Shown one piece after another: positions 16,488 through 23,976 of a stretch of 40,502 nucleotides of DNA (position 1 is its first letter; every line of letters begins with the position of its first letter). The notes under the pieces are model-generated. The model was not told the DNA's origin. It made no database searches and saw nothing but the letters and a program-made list of their open reading frames with translations. Position numbers and translations under genes: made by a program. The stretch lies in assembly GCA_964621645.1 (NCBI GenBank), contig CAZUMH010000020.1:1-40502 (forward strand). The letters run 5' to 3'. The DNA is from CAZUMH01 sp964621645. Lineage in GTDB: Bacteria; Zhuqueibacterota; QNDG01; JAGLOF01.

Positions 16488-16579
16488 CCCGATGTTTCTT
16501 CCCGGCAAGCCGTAGTATTATTACAAAAAAGGCAGTATAAAAGCATTGCAATTCAATGCAGAATTTCTTATTTTTAGGC

Positions 16580-16653
16580 GGGCCCATAGCTCAGTTGGTT
16601 AGAGCGACGGACTCATAATCCGTTGGTCGGAGGTTCGAGTCCTCCTGGGCCCA
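16580..16653 (+). tRNA. tRNA with CAU anticodon (elongator Met or Ile2)
   Basis: A 74-nt cloverleaf: acceptor GGGCCCA/TGGGCCC, D arm AGCTCAGTTGGTTAGAGC, anticodon stem ACGGA/TCCGT with loop CTCATAA (anticodon CAT), T arm GGAGG/CCTCC with TTCGAGT. It is not an initiator: position 1 pairs normally with 72 and the anticodon stem lacks three G:C pairs. The 3' end reads ACTA, so CCA is not encoded and must be added. Met versus lysidine-modified Ile2 cannot be decided with confidence by eye. Confidence 0.95.
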
Positions 16654-16755
16654 CTAATGAGAGATTGACTATACAGCGGTTTAAATGCGTTCATTAATAT
16701 GGGATCAGTACTATTGTTAAAACGATTGTTTACTTTCTCAGCCACATCAATCGCG

Positions 16756-16779
16756 TGCACCTCAGTGAGGTGCATTTTT
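16756..16779 (+). terminator. Rho-independent terminator downstream of the tRNA
   Basis: TGCACCT-CAGTG-AGGTGCA followed by TTTTT. The hairpin lies about 100 nt beyond the tRNA and 38 nt before the next start codon; the 100 nt between show no gene. Confidence 0.8.
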
Positions 16780-16816
16780 GCTATCATACTGCAATCCATC
16801 TAAGGAGGAGGAATTA

Positions 16817-17542
16817 GTGCAGAAAGTATTGTCAGATCTCACTAATCTTCAGCAGATAGACCTACAGTTGGATGACATCATCAGCCTCAGGGGTGACCTG
16901 CCCCATCAGGTAGAAAAACTCAACGCCAAAAAACAGGCCAGCATTGACGAAGCGACTAATCTTCAAAATCAGCTGGACGCGTGCCAGAAAGAACGGGCCG
17001 AGAAAGAGCTGCTGGTAAAAGAGTTGAGTGAAAAGAAAAAGAAATATCAATCCCAGCTGTTTGAAGTAAAAAACAACCGGGAATATGATGCCATCTCGTT
17101 GGAGATCGAAGCTGTTGGACTGGAAACCAGCGAGACCGAAACCCGAATCCTTCAATTGATCGACCAGGAGGAACAACTTAAAACGGCTATCGAGAAACAC
17201 AAAACCATACTGGAAGAAATAGAAAAAGAATTTGTGCAGAAAAGTGAGGACCTGAAAAAACTGATAGCCAAAACCGAGAAAGATGAGATCTATCTGAAAG
17301 ATCAGAGAGAAAAGACAGTGCGGCACCTTAACAATCGCATTCTTTCTACCTATGAACGGATTCGCAAAGCAAAGCAGGGAAAGGCAATCGTCCCAATCAT
17401 CCGCCGCACCTGCGGCGGCTGTTTCAAATCTCTTCCCCCGCAAAGGGTGCTGGAAGTACGAAAAATGAACCGCATCATTCTTTGCGAAGTGTGCGGTCGA
17501 ATCCTGGTCTGGGATGAAAACAAATCGGAATTGGATTCATGA
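16817..17542 (+). CDS. Coiled-coil protein with C-terminal C4 zinc ribbon (zf-RING_7 type)
   Basis: About 241 residues from GTG 16817, which lies six bases after AAGGAGGAGG. Residues about 1-185 are a long charged coiled coil (heptad-rich, Glu/Lys-rich). The C-terminus carries a zinc ribbon, CGGC and CEVC spaced about 25 residues apart. This is the conserved family often annotated as a nucleic-acid-binding zinc ribbon domain protein; its exact role is unknown. The stop overlaps the ATG of the RNase HI-like gene by 4 bp (ATGA), so they are co-translated. Confidence 0.9.
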   Translation: MQKVLSDLTNLQQIDLQLDDIISLRGDLPHQVEKLNAKKQASIDEATNLQNQLDACQKERAEKELLVKELSEKKKKYQSQLFEVKNNREYDAISLEIEAVGLETSETETRILQLIDQEEQLKTAIEKHKTILEEIEKEFVQKSEDLKKLIAKTEKDEIYLKDQREKTVRHLNNRILSTYERIRKAKQGKAIVPIIRRTCGGCFKSLPPQRVLEVRKMNRIILCEVCGRILVWDENKSELDS

Positions 17543-17961
17543 AACTCCGGGCTTTTATAGATGGTTCCTGCCAGGGCAATCCCGGAGAGGCGGGATGCGG
17601 TATAGTGCTTCAAGACCAGAAAGGGAATATTCTGCAGACAAAGGGGAAATACTTAGGTCAGGGGACCAACAATACTGCAGAATATGAAGGATTGCTGGGA
17701 TGCCTGGAACTAGCTGCCCCTTTTAATCCAGAGGAGCTGGAGGTTTTTTCCGACAGCCTGCTGCTGGTGAATCAAATAAATGGCGTTTACCGGATCAAAC
17801 AGCCTCACCTTCAGCGGTTACGTGATCGGATTCAAGCCCAGGCAAAGGAACTTTCCTTCGATTTCACAATACAACATATACCAAGAGAACAAAACAAATT
17901 GGCTGACAAGCTGGCTCGCAGAGCCATTATAAAAAGAGGCAATATAGACAGTATTGAGTAA
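17539..17961 (+). CDS. RNase HI-family protein
   Basis: 140 residues, a compact RNase H fold predicted to cleave RNA in RNA:DNA hybrids. The four catalytic acidic positions are visible: Asp in AFIDGSCQGNPGEAG, Glu in NNTAEYEGLLGCLELA, Asp in EVFSDSLLLVNQ and Asp in QNKLADKLARRAI. It overlaps the zinc-ribbon gene by 4 bp, a frequent pairing. Its stop codon ends only two bases before the P1 helix of RNase P RNA, so the rnpB promoter or processing site must lie inside this gene. Confidence 0.93.
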   Translation: MKLRAFIDGSCQGNPGEAGCGIVLQDQKGNILQTKGKYLGQGTNNTAEYEGLLGCLELAAPFNPEELEVFSDSLLLVNQINGVYRIKQPHLQRLRDRIQAQAKELSFDFTIQHIPREQNKLADKLARRAIIKRGNIDSIE

Positions 17962-17962
17962 T

Positions 17963-18358
17963 CCCGCAGGCAGGACGGGTGATCGCTTCTCCCTTTTCCT
18001 GGGAGAAGAGGAAAGTCCGAACTCCACAGGGCAAGATGCTTCGTAACGCGAAGACGCTCCTTTTGATAAAGGAGTGCTGGAAAGTGCCACAGAAAACAGA
18101 CCGTCCGGCAATAGCCGGACAAGGGTGAAAAGGCGAGGTAAGAGCTCACCGGTCAGGTGGTGACACCTGACGCATGGTAAACCCCATCTGGAGCAAGGCT
18201 AAATAGGTAGGGAATCCACCCCGGTGGATGCGAAACGGCCCGCTTCGCCTGACCTACGGGTAAGCCGCTCGACTCTGTCGGCGACGGCAGAGCTAGATGA
18301 ATGATCACCGTCCCGATTCATCGGGAGACAGAATTCGGCTTACAGTCTTGCCTGCGGT
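17963..18358 (+). ncRNA. rnpB: RNase P RNA, type A
   Basis: Catalytic RNA that matures the 5' end of tRNAs. The ends pair as P1: CCGCAGGCAGGAC at 17964-17976 with GTCTTGCCTGCGG near 18345-18357. Conserved blocks in order: GAGGAAAGTCCGAACTCC from 18008, CACAGAAAACAGACCG, AAGGGTGAAAAGGCGAGGTA followed by AGAGCTCACCGG, AAACCCCATCTGGAGCAAGG, CTAAATAGG and the terminal GAATTCGGCTTACAG. P1 is followed by TTTT, giving a built-in terminator-like end. Confidence 0.96.
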
Positions 18359-18399
18359 TTTGTATAAATAAATAATTATGAACTATCGGGAGGGCTCCG

Positions 18400-20091
18400 G
18401 TGCAGTGGATTTTAGGCCAGCAGCCCCAGGCAGAGGCCGTAATCGACCTGGCCCAGCAGCTCAACATTCCAAAAATTATTGCTTCGATTCTGCTCTCTAG
18501 GAATATCTCATCTTTCGATGATGCCCGGTATTTTTTTCGGGCGGGATATGACGATCTTTACGATCCGTTTCTGATGAAAGACATGGATAAGGCCGCCCAC
18601 CGACTGATTCGGGCCATAGAGGATCAGGAACGGATTTTAATTTACGGCGACTATGACGTAGACGGCACAACCGCCGTAAGCATGCTCTACCTTTTTTTGG
18701 TGGAGCAAGGCAACGATGTGCAGTTTTACATCCCTAACCGTATGAAAGAGGGCTACGGACTCTCGGCCCTCGGGATTGAACGGGCGGCCGATTATCAGGC
18801 TGACCTCATCATCACGGTGGACTGCGGCATCACCGCAATTGAAGAAGTGAAACTTGCCCGGCAAATGGGCATGGATGTCATCGTAAGCGACCATCACGAA
18901 CCCGGTTCGGCACTTCCTGAGGCAACGGCTATCCTGGATCCAAAACGGGAAGATTGCCCTTATCCATTTAAGGAGCTGGCCGGCGTGGGAGTAGCTTTCA
19001 AGCTGCTTCAGGCTGTGGCCCAACTCAAAGGCCTGGGAGAGGACTATTGTCGCTCCTTCCTCGATCTGGTTGCCCTGGGAAGCGTGGCCGACATTGTCCC
19101 CCTCATAGATGAAAACCGGGTCTTGGTGCGCCTGGGACTGGAGGGTCTGAACAACTGCAGCCGCATCGGATTAAACTCTCTTATCCATACTTCTGGCCTC
19201 ATGGGAAAATCCATCGGTTCAGGGCAGATCGTATTCATCCTGGCTCCTCGGATAAATGCGGTGGGCCGTATGGGTAATGCCGAACGGGCTGTGTGGCTGC
19301 TGGTGACCGAGGATGAGCAGGAGGCTCGTCAGATCGCCGACGTGCTGGAATCGGAAAACCGTACTCGAAAAAATATTGATGAGGAAACCTTTCATCAAGC
19401 CCTACACATCCTTGAAGAAGAGTATGAGGAGGGGCGTGATTCTTCCGTGGTATTGGCCAAAGAAGGGTGGCACTCCGGCGTAATCGGCATCGTGGCCTCC
19501 CGGGTGGCGGAACATATCTATCGGCCCACCATAATGATCGCCATGGAAGACGGTGTCGGGAAGGGATCGGCCCGCAGCATCACTAATTTCGACATCTATC
19601 AGGCTCTGAAAGAATGCAGCGACCTTCTCATCGATTTCGGCGGACACAAGTATGCCGCCGGATTGACCATAGATCCGAAAAACATCCCCGCTTTTAGGAA
19701 ACGGCTTGATAAAGTAGCCGCGTCCCGATTGCAGAAAGAAGATTTCATTCAAAAAGTCATTTATGATGCTGAAATATCCCTCTCTGAAATCACTGACAAA
19801 ATGATACGGCTTCTGAAAGAATTTTCTCCCTTTGGCCCGCAAAACATACGCCCCGTCTTTCTTTCCCGGGATATCCAGGTGGTTGGCACGCCCCGTATCG
19901 TTGGCAACAATCATCTTAAATTCCGTATAAGACAAGGTGACAAAATATTCGATTCCATTGGATTTGACCTGGGGCATCTTTTCTATCGTCTGGCTCCCGG
20001 AGAGGAAAACCTGGATATGGTATACGTTGTAGAAGAAAACTTCTGGAACGGGCATTCCAAAATTCAGCTTCGGGTAAAGGATCTGCGATGA
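18400..20091 (+). CDS. recJ: Single-stranded-DNA-specific 5'-3' exonuclease RecJ
   Basis: 563 residues, normal for RecJ. DHH-family metal motifs: YGDYDVDGTTAVSML (about 83-96), TVDCGITAIEE, VSDHHEPG (about 165) and the PFKELAGVGVAFKL segment. The DHHA1 domain has GWHSGVIGIVASR (about 356) and DFGGHKYAAGLTI (about 413), followed by the C-terminal OB-type domain. Functions in recombination and repair. The start is GTG 18400 with GGGAGG six bases upstream. Its stop overlaps the nusB start by 4 bp. Confidence 0.96.
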   Translation: MQWILGQQPQAEAVIDLAQQLNIPKIIASILLSRNISSFDDARYFFRAGYDDLYDPFLMKDMDKAAHRLIRAIEDQERILIYGDYDVDGTTAVSMLYLFLVEQGNDVQFYIPNRMKEGYGLSALGIERAADYQADLIITVDCGITAIEEVKLARQMGMDVIVSDHHEPGSALPEATAILDPKREDCPYPFKELAGVGVAFKLLQAVAQLKGLGEDYCRSFLDLVALGSVADIVPLIDENRVLVRLGLEGLNNCSRIGLNSLIHTSGLMGKSIGSGQIVFILAPRINAVGRMGNAERAVWLLVTEDEQEARQIADVLESENRTRKNIDEETFHQALHILEEEYEEGRDSSVVLAKEGWHSGVIGIVASRVAEHIYRPTIMIAMEDGVGKGSARSITNFDIYQALKECSDLLIDFGGHKYAAGLTIDPKNIPAFRKRLDKVAASRLQKEDFIQKVIYDAEISLSEITDKMIRLLKEFSPFGPQNIRPVFLSRDIQVVGTPRIVGNNHLKFRIRQGDKIFDSIGFDLGHLFYRLAPGEENLDMVYVVEENFWNGHSKIQLRVKDLR

Positions 20092-20534
20092 AAAAACGAC
20101 ACAAGGCCCGCAGCCTGGCTTTGCAGCATCTCTATGCTTATGAAATCTCCGGTAACCGGATAGAGAAGATCATAGATGAAATAATAGAAGATGCAGGCAA
20201 GGAAACGGAAATCTCCTCTTTCGCCGTCTCCCTGGTCAAAAAAGCAGTTGAAAACGGAACAGAAATCGACACGCAGGTTGAAAAAATTGTGGAAAACTGG
20301 GATTTCAAACGAGTCGCCCTGGTTGACAGGCTGATCATCCGTCTGGCTCTCAGCGAACTTATCTATTTTGAAGAAATCCCGCCAAAGGTAACCATTAACG
20401 AGGCCATCGAGCTGGCAAAGACATTTAGCACCGAACAAAGCGGACGCTTTGTCAATGGTGTTCTCGATTCCCTTTATAAAAAACTGAATACAGAAAAGAA
20501 AATCCACAAAAAGGGCCGCGGTCTCATAGAATAA
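20088..20534 (+). CDS. nusB: Transcription antitermination factor NusB
   Basis: 148 residues, all-helical NusB. The N-terminal KKRHKARSLALQHLYAYE and the C-terminal PPKVTINEAIELAKTF and RFVNGVLDSLYKKL motifs are clear. With NusE (S10) it binds boxA RNA and promotes rRNA antitermination. ATG overlaps the recJ stop (ATGA). Confidence 0.95.
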   Translation: MKKRHKARSLALQHLYAYEISGNRIEKIIDEIIEDAGKETEISSFAVSLVKKAVENGTEIDTQVEKIVENWDFKRVALVDRLIIRLALSELIYFEEIPPKVTINEAIELAKTFSTEQSGRFVNGVLDSLYKKLNTEKKIHKKGRGLIE

Positions 20535-20578
20535 ATACCGGATATGAATCCGGCCAAAAGATAAAAAAGAGGATATCA

Positions 20579-23500
20579 ATGTTCGATTCACTGATCAGAA
20601 AAATCTTCGGCAACAAACATGATCGTGAGATGAAGCGTCTTATCCCCTTAGTGGAAACGATCAATGAGATTTTTTTCACCCTCTCGGATCTTACGGATGA
20701 AGAGCTGCGTGGGAAAACCGACTCTTTTAAAAAGAAAATAGATGAAAAAGTGGGTACACTGAGACAAAAAATTTCCCGGCTTGAAAATAGTCTCAGGAAT
20801 CCCGACCAAGAAACAACGGTTGATTACCAGGAGATCCGGGACCAGATAAAGGACCTCAGAGAGGAAGAAACCCGGCAAACCGAAGAAGTGCTCAGCCAAA
20901 TACTGCCCGAAGCCTTCGCCGTGGTGAAAGAAACCTGCCGCCGCTTGATGGGAAAGAGCTGGAAGGTAGTGGACCACGAGGTGCGCTGGGATATGGTCCC
21001 CTTCGATGTTCAGCTCATCGGCGGTATCGTTCTGCATGAAGGGAAAATCGCCGAAATGGCCACCGGTGAGGGCAAGACACTGGTTGCCACAATGCCACTT
21101 TATTTGAACGCTCTGGTGGGGAAGGGAACCCACTTGGTAACGGTGAACGATTATCTTGCCCGACGCGACTGCGAGTGGATGGGAGAAATCTATAAGTTCC
21201 TCGGTCTATCGGTTGCCTATATCACCAATGACATGACTCCCGAAGAACGCAAGATCGCCTATCAGTCTGACATCACCTACGGCACCAATAATGAATTCGG
21301 CTTCGATTACCTGCGGGACAACATGGCCATTTCCATGGAAGGGGTTGTCCAAAGAGGCCATCACTACGTCATTATCGACGAGGTGGATTCCGTCCTCATT
21401 GACGAAGCCCGCACTCCCCTGATCATCTCCGGCCCAGTAGGTGTTTCCACCAATAAATTTGCTGAGATGAAACCGCTGGTAGAAAAACTGGTTCGCACTC
21501 AAACCGTCCTGATCAACCGCCTGGTGGGAGAAGCCCAGAATCTGCTCAAAGAGGAAAAGGAGTACGAAGCCGGTATCAAACTGCTCCTGGCCCACCGGGG
21601 GGGACCCAAGAATCCCAGACTCATCAAGATGCTGAGGGAACAGGGAATTCAGAAGCTTATCCGCCGGGTTGAAGCCGATTACATGCGGGACAAGCGGCTG
21701 CCTGAACTAGACGAACAGCTTTATTATTCTATTGAAGAAAAAGCCCATACCATCGATCTTTCTGATCTGGGTCGGGAAGCCATCGCTCCCAACAATCCCG
21801 ATCTCTTCATTCTTCCAGATCTAGCCACGGAACTTTCGGCCATAGAGGGCGATTCATCTCTTCCCGACGCCTCAAAACAGGAAAAGAAGGCCTCCTTACA
21901 GTCTGATTACGCGGAAAAGAGCGAGAGACTGCATAATATCAGTCAACTTCTCCGGGCCTATTCTTTATTCGAGAAAGACGTTGAATACGTCGTCAGCGAA
22001 GATGGAAAGGTGATGATCGTTGACGAGTTTACTGGACGTCTCATGCCGGGACGCCGCTACTCCGATGGACTGCACCAGGCCATTGAAGCAAAAGAAAACG
22101 TCAAAATAGAAAGAGAAACCCAGACCCTGGCCACGATTACCCTGCAGAATTTTTTCCGTCTCTATACCAAGCTTGCGGGTATGACCGGTACGGCGGAAAC
22201 AGAGGAAAGTGAATTCTGGGCCATCTACAAGTTGGAAGTGGTGGTCATTCCCACCAATGAACCAATCCGGCGCGTCGACCATGAAGATGTCATATACAAA
22301 ACAAAACGGGAAAAATACAACGCCATCATCGAGGAGATAGAGACCTACCACGACCAGGGTCTGCCTGTTCTAGTGGGAACTATCTCAGTGGAGATATCCG
22401 AAACTCTTTCAAGAATGCTGCGCCGCAAAAACATTAAGCACGCGGTGCTCAACGCCAAATATCATCAGAAGGAAGCCGAAATCGTCTCCAGTGCAGGAGA
22501 ACCCGGCATGGTAACTATTGCGACCAACATGGCCGGCCGGGGCACAGACATCAAGCTTGGCACTGGAGTCATCCGTACTCATCAGGAGGACGCCGAAATC
22601 CTGGTGAAAGATGCCGCCTCCCGGGCAGGAGGATCCATGACGGTGGTGATTCACGAACTGTCCGGTGATGATCTGAATACAATCTCCTCCCTGCTTCGGG
22701 AACAAAGCGTGGAATCCCATGTTATCGCTTCTGCCGAAGAAAGGAAACGTTTTCTTGTTTCTCCAAAAGAAGTGACTGAAAAACAGGTGGTAATCATCCC
22801 ACGCGCGTTTTCGACTCCCCGGGATGCCCGGACCGAGCATCCGCATCTGACGCATCTTAAAGCACGGGACTACGCTTCGGGCGGTCTCCATATTCTGGGA
22901 ACGGAACGGCATGAAGCCCGCCGCATCGACCGGCAGCTCAGGGGCCGTGCCGGCAGACAGGGGGATCCCGGATCCTCGCGTTTCTATCTTTCCCTAGAAG
23001 ACGACCTAATGCGACTGTTCGCGCCAGAACGAATCGTCTCAGTCATGGACCGTCTGGGTGTGGAAGAGGGTGAGGTGATTTCACATTCCATGGTGACCCG
23101 TTCTATCGGCCGGGCTCAAAAACGGGTGGAGATGAGAAATTTCGAAATACGCAAGCATCTTCTGGAATATGACGATGTTCTCACCAAGCAGAGGGAAGTG
23201 ATTTACGAGCGGCGCATGCGGGCCCTGAGCGGTGAAGACCTGCATGAAGAAATTCTTACAAGCATCGATTATTTCGTTGAAGATATGGTAGAAGCCCATT
23301 GTCAGGGCGATTACAGCGACGAATGGAACTGGGAAGCACTGGCTGATTCCATGTTTAAATACATGCTTCTGCCTCTTCCTTTTTCAGATGATGAGAAATT
23401 ACACATCACCCGTGATGAAGTTACCGAACGGCTGCAAAACGCGGCCCACGAACTCTATAAACGGAAAAAGGAGTTCATCGGCAGCGACTTGTTGGGCCAG

Positions 23501-23950
23501 CTGGAACGAATCGCCATGCTGCGTACCATCGACGATCGCTGGAAGGAACATCTTTATGAAATGGATCAAATTAAGGAGGGCATCGGACTGCGGGCCTACG
23601 GTCAGAAAGATCCCCTCCTGGAATACAAACAGGAAGCCTTCAATCTCTTTTCGGAAATGCTGCAGCGAATTGATGAAGAGGTCCTGGAAATCTGTTTCAA
23701 GGCACAGCTGCAAATGGAAGAGCCGGCTCCCCTCAGACAGCCTCCTTCTCAGCAGGTCATGGATCTGGCCACGGTACATGAGGAAACTTCAGGTATGGGA
23801 TTTGCGGGTCAGCCACAGCAAGAAGGTGCCGGCCCCGCCGGTCCGCCCCAACCGAAGCGGCAGCCTATGAGAGTTGAACACAAAGTAGGCAGAAACGATC
23901 CCTGCCCCTGTGGAAGCGGGAAAAAATATAAACACTGTCACGGTAAATAA
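20579..23950 (+). CDS. secA: Preprotein translocase ATPase SecA
   Basis: 1123 residues, long for SecA (about 900 in E. coli). Motor motifs: Walker A MATGEGKTLVAT (about 160-171), DYLRDNM, Walker B IDEVDSVLIDEARTPL (about 265), TGTAETEESEF, motif V NMAGRGTDIKLG (about 650), and GTERHEARRIDRQLRGRAGR (about 770). The C-terminus ends in a zinc-binding SEC-C motif, DPCPCGSGKKYKHCHG. Two insertions explain the length: an NBD1 insert (about 300-390, GGPKNPRLIKMLREQG) of the type known from Bacteroidota/Chlorobi SecA, and about 100 residues between motif V and the RRIDRQLRGR motif (about 662-766), far longer than I know from the family. A 6-bp hairpin (CCGGAT-ATGA-ATCCGG, 20538-20553) lies just before the AGAGG site. 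Confidence 0.97.
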   Translation: MFDSLIRKIFGNKHDREMKRLIPLVETINEIFFTLSDLTDEELRGKTDSFKKKIDEKVGTLRQKISRLENSLRNPDQETTVDYQEIRDQIKDLREEETRQTEEVLSQILPEAFAVVKETCRRLMGKSWKVVDHEVRWDMVPFDVQLIGGIVLHEGKIAEMATGEGKTLVATMPLYLNALVGKGTHLVTVNDYLARRDCEWMGEIYKFLGLSVAYITNDMTPEERKIAYQSDITYGTNNEFGFDYLRDNMAISMEGVVQRGHHYVIIDEVDSVLIDEARTPLIISGPVGVSTNKFAEMKPLVEKLVRTQTVLINRLVGEAQNLLKEEKEYEAGIKLLLAHRGGPKNPRLIKMLREQGIQKLIRRVEADYMRDKRLPELDEQLYYSIEEKAHTIDLSDLGREAIAPNNPDLFILPDLATELSAIEGDSSLPDASKQEKKASLQSDYAEKSERLHNISQLLRAYSLFEKDVEYVVSEDGKVMIVDEFTGRLMPGRRYSDGLHQAIEAKENVKIERETQTLATITLQNFFRLYTKLAGMTGTAETEESEFWAIYKLEVVVIPTNEPIRRVDHEDVIYKTKREKYNAIIEEIETYHDQGLPVLVGTISVEISETLSRMLRRKNIKHAVLNAKYHQKEAEIVSSAGEPGMVTIATNMAGRGTDIKLGTGVIRTHQEDAEILVKDAASRAGGSMTVVIHELSGDDLNTISSLLREQSVESHVIASAEERKRFLVSPKEVTEKQVVIIPRAFSTPRDARTEHPHLTHLKARDYASGGLHILGTERHEARRIDRQLRGRAGRQGDPGSSRFYLSLEDDLMRLFAPERIVSVMDRLGVEEGEVISHSMVTRSIGRAQKRVEMRNFEIRKHLLEYDDVLTKQREVIYERRMRALSGEDLHEEILTSIDYFVEDMVEAHCQGDYSDEWNWEALADSMFKYMLLPLPFSDDEKLHITRDEVTERLQNAAHELYKRKKEFIGSDLLGQLERIAMLRTIDDRWKEHLYEMDQIKEGIGLRAYGQKDPLLEYKQEAFNLFSEMLQRIDEEVLEICFKAQLQMEEPAPLRQPPSQQVMDLATVHEETSGMGFAGQPQQEGAGPAGPPQPKRQPMRVEHKVGRNDPCPCGSGKKYKHCHGK

Positions 23951-23976
23951 ATCGATCGGTGGAAGGTAGTTGCTTT

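Noticed and set aside
16580..16653. Initiator tRNA-fMet
   Set aside because: Anticodon is CAU, but positions 1 and 72 pair and the anticodon stem lacks three consecutive G:C pairs.
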